Assembly (NCBI GenBank): GCA_963750715.1 | Contig: CAVVRP010000009.1 | Location: 1 to 64,000, forward strand | DNA length: 64,000 nt | Reading direction: 5' to 3' | Source: JAGVSR01 sp963750715 | GTDB taxonomy: Bacteria > Pseudomonadota > Alphaproteobacteria > Rhizobiales > Hyphomicrobiaceae | Shown: positions 45,413-54,539 of the stretch, in pieces | How positions within the stretch are numbered: position 1 is the stretch's first letter | Layout: each line of letters starts with the position of its first letter | Notes under the pieces: generated by a model | The model's database searches: none | The model's input: the letters and a program-made list of their open reading frames with translations, nothing else | Told to the model about the DNA's origin: nothing | Position numbers and translations under genes: made by a program

Positions 45413-45991
45413 TCAGCAGTCCGGCCAGCCGAAGCCCCAACGCCAGGAGAGACCGGTGCAGGGAGCGCCGCCGAGGCGGACCGCGCGGTACATGACGTCG
45501 GAGATGCCGCGATAAATCAGATCGACCTCGTCACGGCCGATGCCGTAATCGATCGCAAGCGACTGCGAGCGGTCCTCGCCGACGCGCCGAACGCAGGCGC
45601 GCAGGTGTTCATCGGCGTCACGGCGGGCTGCGAAGCTCGTTTCGGCATCGCCGTGCGGCGGACCACCCGTGTGATAGATCCTGTCATGCTCGGTGCAGCA
45701 ACTCTCCCACGGCGGGCGCTCGCCAATTCGCTTTGCGAGAGCCGAAATCGTGGTGGTGGCGTAGGCCCAGCCGACCGATAATCCGCCGCTGCAACCGTCA
45801 CTGGCAAACGCCGCCAACTGCCCCGGCGATGATCGCCTCTTCATGACGAAGCGCGTCTGCCGGTCGATCTCGACTTTGTATTCCAGGCTGTCGACAAGGC
45901 TTTCCGATTCTCGGCTGGTCTGAGCGTCGGCGCACACTGCCGCGGACAGGAGCGCGGCGGATATTAGGGGCAGGTGCCATGCGCGTTGCAT
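45413..45991 (-). CDS. secreted phospholipase A2-like protein
   Basis: From ATG 45991 the product is 192 residues with a signal peptide (WHLPLISAALLSAAVCADAQ). The core reads FASDGCSGGLSVGWAYATTT and PPWESCCTEHDRIYHTGGPP, then FAARRDADEHLRACVRRVG. The CCxxHDxxYHxGG pattern with a preceding DGCSGG resembles the calcium loop and His-Asp active site of secreted phospholipases A2. Such bacterial PLA2-like proteins cut sn-2 acyl chains of phospholipids. Enzyme activity is inferred from the motif only. Confidence 0.55.
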   Translation of the reverse strand: MQRAWHLPLISAALLSAAVCADAQTSRESESLVDSLEYKVEIDRQTRFVMKRRSSPGQLAAFASDGCSGGLSVGWAYATTTISALAKRIGERPPWESCCTEHDRIYHTGGPPHGDAETSFAARRDADEHLRACVRRVGEDRSQSLAIDYGIGRDEVDLIYRGISDVMYRAVRLGGAPCTGLSWRWGFGWPDC

Positions 45992-46189
45992 GCGTAACTC
46001 ATGCGTGAAGGAGGGAGCCGCTGCTGGTCTGGCCCTCCGGGATACTAGAAAGGTTTTTTCTTGCACCCAACCGGAAAGACCGGGCGCAGCGCTGATCCCG
46101 GGTTTGCGGCAGCCATATCCGATCGTCCACTTTGGCATGCCAATGCCCTCAGCTATCGATCCACGTCATCTTTGCCCTAGGGTGCCCCT

Positions 46190-47780
46190 TTGTTCGCAGG
46201 CTTGTATGCCCGGCTGTCACGGTGGACGCAGGGTAGCGCGCTGATCGCGCTTGGCGTGTTCACGTTCGCGGTCCCCCTCACCATTGGTTTATGGTCGCCC
46301 CAGTTTCTGAGCATCATTCCGTTCGTCGTCGGTTTGGGCGAGCTTTATGAGACAGTGATGTCGCCCTCGCTGCGCGGCCGACCCAGTTCATATGCGATTG
46401 CCTTCCTGAGCCTGGCGGCGGCGCTTATTCTGTACGTCAGTCCCTCGCTCGTCTTGTCGGGCGTCGTGATCTTCCTGCACGCCCTCCTGATTGGCGACGG
46501 TATTCTCAAGATCGGCCAGGCCCGGGCGGGACCACTCTAGGGCAAGCCGCGATTGATCGGGCTCGTGAATGGCGCGGTCAGCCTACTGCTCGCATTCGCC
46601 GGCGGGGTTTGTGGCACAACGCGGGAGGCGTTGCGATCGGCGTCGTTCTCGGCGTCTATGCAGTCTCTTCCGGATGGCACATGCTGGTTGGGCCATCCGC
46701 GCCTCTCAAGGAGGACAACAGTACCGAACGCGGCGACGTGCACCCCGATCCGAAAATGGATCTCGGTGAACAGGACTTGTTCAAGGAGATACGGGAACGG
46801 CGTGCGTCGAGCGAGGTGGCGGTCGGGCAAGCTGAACTCTACTGGCTTCTCGATTGCGGGCTGGTCCTGTTCTTTATCCATCTCGCGCGCATGCAATCGG
46901 GCGAGACATGGCTCGGTGGAATTTCGCCGGTCGTCGCCGTTCTGGACTCGCTGGCCTGGACGCGCAACTCCATGCTCTGCCGGCATCGCCTTCTCCGCGA
47001 GCCTTCACACGCGCGCGCACCGTTGCCTTCGGCTGCCGTGTTCGCGCTGCGTATGGGGCTTCCGATCTCCATTCTGCTCGTGGCCGTCAACCCGATCTGG
47101 GCTTCAGCTGGTACTTCAATACAGAGAGCTGGGCGAGCGGCATCTACCAGAAGATCACAGAGCTTCGCGTCGACAGATGGCGCGCCAGCATGATCGAGGC
47201 AGTAACCGCTGCCGAAGGCGGCAACAGCGAAGGCCTGTTTCGCGTCGCGCCGACGGGCATCGACAATGATGATTCGCCGGTGACAGCGTGATGATGGCCG
47301 GCGATACGCATGCCTTCGAGTATTACCTGCCCAACCGGCAGGCTGGAGACATCCGTCCGCCCGTGCGTCACTTCGTGAACGGGGGCGGCGGGGCATATCT
47401 CAGCATCGGGGGGGGGGGGCGCTTGCCTGGCCCACTTCAGCCGTAACGCCGACATGGGCGTTCTACCCCTCGCCCGAGGCGGTTTGGAAAATGCTCGATC
47501 GGGAAACGCCGCTTTGGAAGCAGCCGATGTGGACCTGGGTTAGGAGTTTTGACTCGTGGCCAGTGTCAATAGAAACATTATCTGAATGTTCGATTTCAAT
47601 CGCGCTCCATTTTTCCGGAGCTTTATTGAAGTGCGCGTGGAGCGATCGAATAATTATAATAGAGTTGAGTATGCGCTTCGCGGTGCGAACGGTCCCATCC
47701 GTTGGGTCGAGCTGCACACGTCGAATGCGAAGCTCCCCGCGTCGGCCGTGCAAGGGGAGTTCGTGGATTTTTTACGTTGA
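46190..47780 (+). pseudogene. DUF308-metallophosphoesterase gene, deleted and frameshifted
   Basis: Pieces of one long gene lie in order. An HdeD-like N-terminus (ALIALGVFTFAVPLTIGLWS to HALLIGDGILKIGQARAGPL) ends in an in-frame TAG at about 46540. The reading continues as LIGLVNGAVSLLLAFAGG, then shifts to VAIGVVLGVYAVSSGWHMLV and DVHPDPKMDLGEQDLFKEI, then to GFSWYFNTESWASGIYQKIT. It jumps to MMAGDTHAFEYYLPNR, VRHFVNGGGGAYLSI and AFYPSPEAVWKMLDRETPLW. Much of the phosphoesterase metal-binding core is missing between the last two parts. A run of 12 G at 47408-47419 marks one of the shifts. It cannot make an active protein. Confidence 0.65.
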
Positions 47781-47830
47781 CATGGCGAGCCGCCGCTAGC
47801 CATTCGATTGTCTGAAGAAGGAGACAGACT

Positions 47831-48382
47831 ATGGTTGCGTCCTCATCGACATCCCCGATTGAGCAAACCCTTTCGGAAGAAAACAAAACGCCGTTGAAGA
47901 TTGCTGCCTGGATCGCGCTGGGACTTGGCGTGGTTGCGCTACTGTCGCCGCTCTACGCTGGCTTGGCGGCAACGCTGGTTCTTGGCGTGAACTTCCTAGT
48001 AGGCGGCGTGCTGGAGGCCGTTGCTGCATTCCGTGCGCAGCGCTGGTCCGGCACTCTTGGTCTCATTCTGCTGGCTCTCGTCAGCATCATTGCAGGACTG
48101 ATCATCTTCGCTCATCCACTGCTGGGGCTGGCGACGATTACCCTTGTTTGCATTGCCGCCATGTTCGTCGCGGGCATCGCCAAGATGTTCTGGGCTTTCA
48201 AGGTGCCTTCGGGCAGCGGACGCTGGATGCTGGCTCTCAGCGGCATCCTCTCGGTTCTCGTCGCGGGAATGCTTTACACGAGCTTCCCGTTCTCGGCTGC
48301 GTGGGCATTCGGCGTGCTCGTCGGTGTCAACCTGATTGTCGAAGGCGCGACGCTTCTGGGCTATTTGAGCCGGAGCAGCTGA
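47831..48382 (+). CDS. HdeD/DUF308 family membrane protein
   Basis: The product is 183 residues. Six hydrophobic helices in three pairs (AAWIALGLGVVALLSPLYAG, LVLGVNFLVGGVLEAVAAF, LGLILLALVSIIAGLIIF, LATITLVCIAAMFVAGIAK, MLALSGILSVLVAGML, AWAFGVLVGVNLIVEGATLL) fit the HdeD acid-resistance family in the inner membrane. A clear GGAG ribosome binding site lies before ATG 47831. Its function in this group of bacteria is not established. It is probably independent of the broken gene upstream, which belongs to a related membrane family. Confidence 0.85.
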   Translation: MVASSSTSPIEQTLSEENKTPLKIAAWIALGLGVVALLSPLYAGLAATLVLGVNFLVGGVLEAVAAFRAQRWSGTLGLILLALVSIIAGLIIFAHPLLGLATITLVCIAAMFVAGIAKMFWAFKVPSGSGRWMLALSGILSVLVAGMLYTSFPFSAAWAFGVLVGVNLIVEGATLLGYLSRSS

Positions 48383-48436
48383 GACGCACGACGGAAGACG
48401 ATGACGGAAGACGATAGAGTGCGGACTGCCGACGGC

Positions 48437-49213
48437 TCAAGGACCATTGGCTCGCGCCCTCTTTGCTTCGCGCAGTTGAGGCAGACGCCACCATGGCACG
48501 CCGGGCGTTGAATGATGCTCGTGGTGGTAGCCGAAATGCAGGCACGTGACGAACGACACCAGCCAGGGATAGTCGTTCGAGCGCGTGCGATGGCGGTCCA
48601 CGAACAAGTCGCTCTTGTCGGGGTAGTGTGGCAGGTAGGTGCCGAACACGAACAGCTGAAGTGACGACAGCATGGACGGCAGGCCCCAGAACATCAGCAG
48701 GTTCTGGTAGGGCGCACCAACCGCCAGATAGAGCCCCGTCGCAACGAACATGATCAGGAATTCGCGGGCGCCGTAGTACTCGGCGAAGAACTTGAGATAC
48801 CAGGGCCAGAAAGACTGGGGCTCGTGGTGATCGAAATCCGGATCGTCCACCGTGCCTGGGTTCTGGTGGTGCAGACGGTGAGCGTCGCGCATGCGCTTGT
48901 AGGAAAAGCCGGCATAGAAGAACAGGCAGATGCGGCCAATCCAGGGATTGAGCCACGACCATGACGGCGCGACCGTGCCATGCATGCAGTCATGCGAGAC
49001 GATAAACATGGCCACGTAGAGCCAGCACAGCGCGATCACAATGGCGCCGATCAGAAGCGGCGAGGTGCCCGTCCACGGATAGGGCAGAAAGAAGATAGAC
49101 CAGATGTGCAGCACCAGCCACGCACCGATGATGAGTACCGTGAGCGCCGTGCCGATCACGCTCTGGCGCATCCGGTCCTGAGCCATGCCGTCGAGGAACG
49201 TCGTGTCGGTCAT
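48437..49213 (-). CDS. crtW: beta-carotene ketolase (CrtW-like) membrane desaturase-fold enzyme
   Basis: The product is 258 residues from ATG 49213, with hydrophobic helices and the histidine boxes of the di-iron desaturase superfamily: HDCMHG, HRLHHQNPGTVDDPDFDHH and FGYHHEHHSTPGVPWWRLP. The order HDCMHG...GTVDDPDFD...FWPWYLKFFAEYYG...LPSMLSSLQLFVFGTYLPH is that of carotenoid 4-ketolases, which put keto groups on beta-ionone rings. No other carotenoid gene lies within the window. The substrate could also be a different carotenoid. The assignment to CrtW is by pattern and should be tested. Confidence 0.7.
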   Translation of the reverse strand: MTDTTFLDGMAQDRMRQSVIGTALTVLIIGAWLVLHIWSIFFLPYPWTGTSPLLIGAIVIALCWLYVAMFIVSHDCMHGTVAPSWSWLNPWIGRICLFFYAGFSYKRMRDAHRLHHQNPGTVDDPDFDHHEPQSFWPWYLKFFAEYYGAREFLIMFVATGLYLAVGAPYQNLLMFWGLPSMLSSLQLFVFGTYLPHYPDKSDLFVDRHRTRSNDYPWLVSFVTCLHFGYHHEHHSTPGVPWWRLPQLREAKRARANGP

Positions 49214-49389
49214 CAGATCTAAGCCCCGCAAATTCCGCAGCCGACCGTTTGCTCCGAACTCCCAGGATGACGGTCAGGAGTGTCAATGCAGTCGGACAAT
49301 AAATTACGGCAATCCTCAACCGGCGCAAGGTGCCGGCAACAGGCAACATGGGCTGTCCGGTGGTCACGTCCTGGCGGCGGATTAGGCTT

Positions 49390-49441
49390 GCAAAAAGAAA
49401 GGGTGCCGCGACGGCATGTCCGTGCGGCACCCTCTCCTTTT
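49390..49441. terminator. rho-independent terminator, bidirectional
   Basis: GGGTGCCGC (49401-49409) pairs with GCGGCACCC (49424-49432). Read on the minus strand it is followed by TTTCTTTTTG, and on the plus strand by TCTCCTTTT. It lies 21 bases past the stop of the PepSY gene on the minus strand, so it probably ends that transcript and insulates the convergent-facing region from crtW. Confidence 0.75.
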
Positions 49442-49461
49442 CGCGTACTAGGAGGCCGAGG

Positions 49462-49743
49462 TTACTTCTCGATCTCTTCCTCGACGGCCGCGGCGGTCAC
49501 GGGATCGAAATAAACCTCGACCTGCTTGCCGTCCTTGTTGTGACCGTAGATCTCATAGCAGCTGCCTTCGACTTTCAAGACCTTGAAGGTGTAGCCGGCC
49601 TCGGCGACTTTGGCCTTCATGTCGGCTTCCGACAGCCACTTGTCCTTCGGCTCTTTCGTGCACTCCGGCGAGGCCTGAGCGGCGCCCGCGGCGATGAGAG
49701 CCAAACCTGCGACAATGGCCTTGAGAGCAGCCTTGGTGATCAT
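49462..49743 (-). CDS. PepSY-domain exported protein
   Basis: The product is 93 residues. Signal peptide (LKAIVAGLALIAAGAAQA) then a compact PepSY-like domain: KDKWLSEADMKAKVAEAGYT, FKVLKVEGSCYEIYGHNKDG and KQVEVYFDPVTAAAVEEEIE. Two cysteines (PECTK, GSCYE) may pair. PepSY domains are thought to regulate or bind in the periplasm. The role here is unknown. A terminator follows directly. Confidence 0.8.
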   Translation of the reverse strand: MITKAALKAIVAGLALIAAGAAQASPECTKEPKDKWLSEADMKAKVAEAGYTFKVLKVEGSCYEIYGHNKDGKQVEVYFDPVTAAAVEEEIEK

Positions 49744-49842
49744 GTGATCTCCCGATTTCTTGTCTTGAAATGATTGTCAGATTGCCGACAGGCGGCGCGT
49801 GGGCACATTACCAGCGACCAACCCATGGATAATCCCCCGACT

Positions 49843-50544
49843 TTAGGCAGCATTGAGGCCAAGTGCCAGTTGCACCGGCTTGAACGAGCGCCGGTGAATG
49901 GTGGATACGCCGAGCCGGACGAGGGCGTCCTTGTGCTCGGGCGTTCCGTAGCCCTTGTGGCGTTCGAAACCGTAACCGGGGAAATCCCGCGCCAGGGCGA
50001 TCATCAGCCGGTCGCGCGTCACTTTGGCCACGATCGAGGCCGCTGCAATCGAAAGGCACTTGGCGTCGCCCTTGACGATAGTGCGCGTATCACATGCAAG
50101 CCTCGGAGCCCGGTTGCCGTCGACGAGCGCGAGCGCGGGAGTGAGGCCGAGGTGCGTGACGGCTTCCTGCATGGCCCATATCGTGGCGGCGAGGATGTTG
50201 TCGCGGTCGATGCGGTCGACCGCAGCGATGCCGACACCGATCCGCGCCGTTTCCTCGATGCGGCGGAAGACGATTTCGCGAGCATCCTCGTCGATCGTTT
50301 TGAAATCGTCGATACCGGGCGGAATTCTGGTCGGATCCAGGATCACGGCTGCGGCAACCACCGGTCCCGCCCAAGGTCCGCGCCCCGCCTCGTCCACGCC
50401 GGCAATGGGCCACCGGCCGAGTTCGATTTCGACGGTCTCGAGTTCGAATGTCGGCCGAATTCTCGAATCGCTGATCCTCATGCCGCAAGGATCGTCGCAC
50501 GCGTCGGCAAAGTCAAAGTCCTGGTCTGCGATGTCCTCGGGCAC
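49843..50544 (-). CDS. rnhB: ribonuclease HII
   Basis: Removes ribonucleotides and RNA from RNA-DNA hybrids. It has 233 residues from a GTG; an internal ATG at 50481 (MRISDS) is an alternative that would match typical family length better. Active-site residues lie in GVDEAGRGPWAGPVVAA (Asp-Glu pair, near 49), VDGNRAP (Asp near 143) and IAAASIVAKVTRDRLM. The C-terminal HPxYGFxxHKGYGTxxH-like region reads FPGYGFERHKGYGTPEHKDA. It is complete. It runs in the same direction as the radical SAM gene, with a 12-base gap. Confidence 0.9.
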   Translation of the reverse strand: MPEDIADQDFDFADACDDPCGMRISDSRIRPTFELETVEIELGRWPIAGVDEAGRGPWAGPVVAAAVILDPTRIPPGIDDFKTIDEDAREIVFRRIEETARIGVGIAAVDRIDRDNILAATIWAMQEAVTHLGLTPALALVDGNRAPRLACDTRTIVKGDAKCLSIAAASIVAKVTRDRLMIALARDFPGYGFERHKGYGTPEHKDALVRLGVSTIHRRSFKPVQLALGLNAA

Positions 50545-50556
50545 GCTTATGACCCT

Positions 50557-51669
50557 TCACAACAAGGCCATCTGCCCGCCTTTCGCGACCGGGCGGCGGA
50601 ACAGGTCAGTCCGCAGCGCCTGGCGGCGTTCATTGAGGCCCAGGCGGTTCAGAGCGAGTCGGAAGCGCAGCGCAATCTGTTCCGCATACGGGCCTGAGCC
50701 CTTCTGGCGTACTCCGAACTCGGCGCGATAGTCGCGGCCGTTGTGCATGGATTGCAGCAGGTGGATAACCCGATCTGCGCGATCAGGAAACTCTGTTGCG
50801 AGCCATTCGCGAAACAGGTCCTTGATTTCGAGTGGCAGCCGCAGCAGCACATAGCCGGCCTCGCGAGCGCCGGCGTCTCGGGCACGCTCTAGTATTCGTT
50901 CGATCTCGCTATCGTTGAGCGCCGGAATGATGGGCGCGACCATCACCGCCGTCGGAATGCCCACTGCGCTGAGACGCCGCACGGCCTCGATCCTCTTCTC
51001 AGGCGTGGCGGCGCGCGGCTCCATGGCGCGGGCGATGCGCCGGTCGAGGGTTGTGACGGACAGTGCGACCTTCGCGAGGCCGTTCTCGGCCATGCGCGCC
51101 AGAATATCCCGATCCCTGACAACCAGCGCCGACTTCGTCACGATCGCGACGGGGTGGTGTGCGGCCTCCAAGACCTCCAAGATGCCACGGGTGATGCGCC
51201 GTTCACGTTCGATCGGCTGATAGGGGTCTGTATTGGTGCCAAGCGCAATGGTCTTTGGAACATAGCCGGGCTTTGCCAGCTGCTTTTCCAGCAGCGAGGC
51301 GGCGTCCGGCTTTGCATACAGCTTCGTCTCGAAGTCGAGACCAGCCGAATGGCCGAGATAGCAATGCGATGGACGCGCGTAGCAATAGACGCAGCCGTGT
51401 TCGCAGCCGCGATAGGGATTGATCGACTGGTCGAAGGAAATGTCCGGACTGTCGTTGGTCGTGATGATGGTGCGCGCCCGCTCCTCCTGAACCTCTGTCT
51501 TGAGTGCCGGCAGTTCGGCCAGTGCATCCCACCCATCGTCGAAGTCTTCGCGCGTGTCCGGTTCGAACCGTCCTGAACGGTTCGATCGAGCGCCTCGGCC
51601 GCGCCTGCGTTGCTCGGCCGCGAGGCCTGAGGCTTGCCCGTAGTCCTGTCCGTCAATTGCATCGTCCAT
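50557..51669 (-). CDS. PA0069-type radical SAM protein
   Basis: The product is 370 residues. The iron-sulfur cluster motif GCEHGCVYCYARPSH (CxxxCxxC, near 92-100) binds SAM. Typical for the family are SINPYRGCEHGCVYCYAR, ALGTNTDPYQPIERERRITR, VTKSALVVRDRDILARMAEN and AAPEKRI-like TPEKRIEAVRRLSAVGIPT. The C-terminal part (PLEIKDLFREWLATEFPDRA) is conserved. The reaction of this family is not known to me. It is co-directional with rnhB and probably co-transcribed with it. Confidence 0.88.
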   Translation of the reverse strand: MDDAIDGQDYGQASGLAAEQRRRGRGARSNRSGRFEPDTREDFDDGWDALAELPALKTEVQEERARTIITTNDSPDISFDQSINPYRGCEHGCVYCYARPSHCYLGHSAGLDFETKLYAKPDAASLLEKQLAKPGYVPKTIALGTNTDPYQPIERERRITRGILEVLEAAHHPVAIVTKSALVVRDRDILARMAENGLAKVALSVTTLDRRIARAMEPRAATPEKRIEAVRRLSAVGIPTAVMVAPIIPALNDSEIERILERARDAGAREAGYVLLRLPLEIKDLFREWLATEFPDRADRVIHLLQSMHNGRDYRAEFGVRQKGSGPYAEQIALRFRLALNRLGLNERRQALRTDLFRRPVAKGGQMALL

Positions 51670-51812
51670 GATCGGCCTCCCGATACTGCCCTCTCGTCAA
51701 AGGCTTACAGAAACGGCGAGAACAAATAAAGAACAAATCGCGCCGCAAGGCCTGGCACCTGCGACCCGTCGCCCGTTGCGGGCTGCGATAGGGCGTGACA
51801 TGTCAGGTCTCC

Positions 51813-52544
51813 ATGATTTCTGTCGTGATCCCGACACTCGATGCGGAACAGGGCCTTGCAGCCACGTTGACGGCACTCGTGCCGGCGGCCGTAGATGGCC
51901 TCGTGCGCGAGGTCATCATCTCGGATGGCGGATCGCTGGATCGCACCCTGCAGATCGCCGACAGAGCCGGCGTGGAGATCGTTCGCGCACCGAACGGGCG
52001 CGGCACGCAGTTGCACCTTGGAGCCGCCAGCGCACGTTTTCCCTGGCTCCTCTTCCTCCACGCCGACACGCAGCTTGAAGCGGGTTGGGAGATCGAAGCA
52101 ACATCGTTCATCGACAAGGTGACGAGCGGCCGCTTGCCTCAATCCGCCGCCTTCTTCCGGTTCGCGCTGGATGATCTGGGGTTTGCGCCGCGCCTGATCG
52201 AATGCGCGGTTACGCTGCGCTCGATGGCGTTCCGGTTGCCCTACGGCGATCAGGGGCTGCTTATCTCGCGCGCACTGTACAATTCGATTGGCAGACATGC
52301 CCGCGCGCCGATCATGGAGGATGTCGACATCGTTCGCCGTCTGGGACGCGGCCGCCTGGTTCCACTCCGTGCGCGGGCGCTGACGAGTGCCGCCCGATAC
52401 CGCAGCGACGGGTATGCCCGCCGCGTTATTCGGAATCAGACCTGCCTAGCGCTTTATTATTGCGGCGTGCCGCCGGAGCGCATCGCGCGCATCTACGGCC
52501 CGCCGCTGGCAGCCGAAACCAAGCCTGGTACCGAGTCGACCTGA
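51813..52544 (+). CDS. family 2 glycosyltransferase
   Basis: The product is 243 residues. GT-A fold: ISVVIPTLDAEQGLAATLTA, VREVIISDGGSLDRTLQIAD, and ARFPWLLFLHADTQLEAGWE with the metal-binding HAD. Later LPYGDQGLLISRALYNSIGR and IMEDVDIVRRLGRGRL supply the acceptor-side ED motif. It is probably cytoplasmic. ATG 51813 fits the family start; the frame is open to 51795. The acceptor is unknown; relatives modify lipids or carotenoids. Confidence 0.8.
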   Translation: MISVVIPTLDAEQGLAATLTALVPAAVDGLVREVIISDGGSLDRTLQIADRAGVEIVRAPNGRGTQLHLGAASARFPWLLFLHADTQLEAGWEIEATSFIDKVTSGRLPQSAAFFRFALDDLGFAPRLIECAVTLRSMAFRLPYGDQGLLISRALYNSIGRHARAPIMEDVDIVRRLGRGRLVPLRARALTSAARYRSDGYARRVIRNQTCLALYYCGVPPERIARIYGPPLAAETKPGTEST

Positions 52545-52647
52545 CATTTGCCGGTGGCACTGGCAAAGTACCGTCCTTCTACATAGATCGTAGCAATGGC
52601 CGGATGGAAAATCCCGCCACATTCTACTTGTCAGAAGGAGCCAAGAC

Positions 52648-53620
52648 ATGTTCGACGTTTCCCGCCGCGCATTCGTCGTTTCCGCAGCGAGTGCGTCCGC
52701 CATTCTCGGTCTCAATGGTCCGATCGAGTTCATTGCTCCGGCATTCGCCGATGCAGCCGTTGACACCACCACAGGCTTTCACAGATTCAAGCTTGGCGAT
52801 ATCGAGGTGACCACGCTGTATGACGGTCTGTGGGAGAAGCCTCACGATCCCGGTTTCGTAAAGAACGCGACCGTCGATGACGTCAAGGCGGCTCTGCAAG
52901 GCCGCGGGCTACTCTGGCGAGAACGTGCCGATCCCGTTCACTATCACGCTCGTGAAAAAGGGCGACAAGACCATCATGTTCGACGGCGGCACCGGCGCAC
53001 AGCTGGCCCCGACAGCCGGCAAGCTGCCGGCCAGCATGGCGGCGGCCGGCATCGATCCCAAGTCCATCAGCACTATTATCGTCACCCACTTCCATCCCGA
53101 TCACATCTTCGGTCTGATGGAAAAAGACACGAATGCCCAAGTATATCCAAATGCTGAAATCATCCTGCCGGCTGCGGAGATGGCGTTCTGGGGCGACCAG
53201 AGCGTGTTCAGTAAGATTCCCGAGCCGTTCCACAGCCTCGCCAAGCGCATCCAGGCAAGTTTCCCGGCGTGGAAGAACGTCACGCGCATCGAGGGTGAAA
53301 AAGAAGTCGTTCCAGGTATCCTCGCCGTGCCGGCCTACGGCCACACGCCCGGACATACCGTCTACATCGTGGGATCGGGCAAGGAGCAGTTGATGGTGCT
53401 CGCCGACACGACAAACATGCCGGCGCTGTTCGCCAGGAACCCCGGCTGGCACATCTCCTTCGATACCGATCCTGCTGCCGCCGAAGCCAACCGCCGCCGC
53501 CTGTTTGATCGTGCCATTGCCGACGCCGCCATCGTCACGGGCTATCACTATGGGATGCCGGGCGCCGGCCACATGCAGAAGGACGGCGCGGGCTACGCTT
53601 TCGTGCCTGTCCCCGCCTGA
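52648..53620 (+). pseudogene. exported MBL-fold hydrolase, single-base frameshift
   Basis: An N-terminal Tat-type signal (SRRAFVVSAASASAILGLNG, Ser-Arg-Arg) and the first beta strands FHRFKLGDIEVTTLYDGLWE lie in frame from ATG 52648 with AAGGAG upstream. At about 52899 one extra G shifts the frame. Removing it joins VDDVKAALQ to AAGYSGENVPIPFTITLVKK. The zinc motif VTHFHPDHIFGLM, then PAYGHTPGHTVYIVG and LADTTNMPALF, follows in the second frame to the TGA at 53620. The metallo-beta-lactamase fold is complete once corrected. As written, the protein is truncated. Confidence 0.75.
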
Positions 53621-53627
53621 CCGTGTC

Positions 53628-54434
53628 TCAGGCTGGCACTTCGTCGTCGGGTTTGGCCGGCTCCACAACGCGCCGGTAGAGATGCCATGTCCCATGACCA
53701 AGCACCGGCAGGGTGACGAGTAGTCCGAGGAAGAACGTCAGCGCGGATGCGACTAGAAGGGCAACGATAAGCGCGGCCCAACTTAACATGGGGCCCGGAT
53801 TGGCTGCGACCGCGCGAACGCTGGTGACCATTGCAGTGACGAAATCGACGTCGCGATCGAGTACCAGTGGAAACGAAACCACGGTCAACGAGAACAGGAT
53901 CAGCGACAGGATTGCGCCGAAGATATTACCGAGCGCCAGGAAGATCAGTCCCTCGTTTGTTGTCAGAACGAGGTTGATGAATTCCGGAAGCGTACTGGCC
54001 GAGCCGCTCATGCCGAGAAACAGCGCCATGAGAAAACGGACCTGATACATCCAGACGATCAGAATGAACAACGTCACGAATCCCATCCAGCGCACTTCGC
54101 TGCGACCCCAGACCGTCGACCAGATCTCGCCGGCTGAAAGAGGCTGGCCTTTTTCGAGCCTGCGGCTCACTTCATAGAGACCGGCTGCGATGAACGGACT
54201 GACGAGTGCGAATCCAGCCGCCAGCGGATAGGCGAAGTAGCCCATGCCGGCGGCTTCGATGAAATAGATGATGCCGATGCCGACTGCCCCGCAGATGGCG
54301 CCGAGCGTCACGCCGTACGCAGGTGCGGTCTGGAAATCGCGTAACCCCTCAATTAGGACTTCAACGATGTCCGAAATGGCAATATGGCGAACGACGGGAT
54401 CGGTCTTGCCGGAAAATGACGTCGACGCTTCCAT
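53628..54434 (-). CDS. DUF2189 family membrane protein
   Basis: The product is 268 residues with about six membrane helices, for example VTLGAICGAVGIGIIYFIEA, FAYPLAAGFALVSPFIAAGL, EVRWMGFVTLFILIVWMY, GLIFLALGNIFGAILSLILF and LSWAALIVALLVASALTFFL. The start AISDIVEVLIEGLRDFQTAP and the helix order fit DUF2189, an inner-membrane family of unknown function. There is no motif for catalysis. It is convergent with the MBL gene, with an eight-base gap. Confidence 0.85.
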   Translation of the reverse strand: MEASTSFSGKTDPVVRHIAISDIVEVLIEGLRDFQTAPAYGVTLGAICGAVGIGIIYFIEAAGMGYFAYPLAAGFALVSPFIAAGLYEVSRRLEKGQPLSAGEIWSTVWGRSEVRWMGFVTLFILIVWMYQVRFLMALFLGMSGSASTLPEFINLVLTTNEGLIFLALGNIFGAILSLILFSLTVVSFPLVLDRDVDFVTAMVTSVRAVAANPGPMLSWAALIVALLVASALTFFLGLLVTLPVLGHGTWHLYRRVVEPAKPDDEVPA

Positions 54435-54539
54435 CTTGGCACGCTCCCATTTATCCGCGCCGGATGCGCGTTCCGTTTCGTATCAGGATCGAAGTGCAAG
54501 ATGCACTGAACGGTGGGTCGCTGTCGAGATGCGCGCCTT

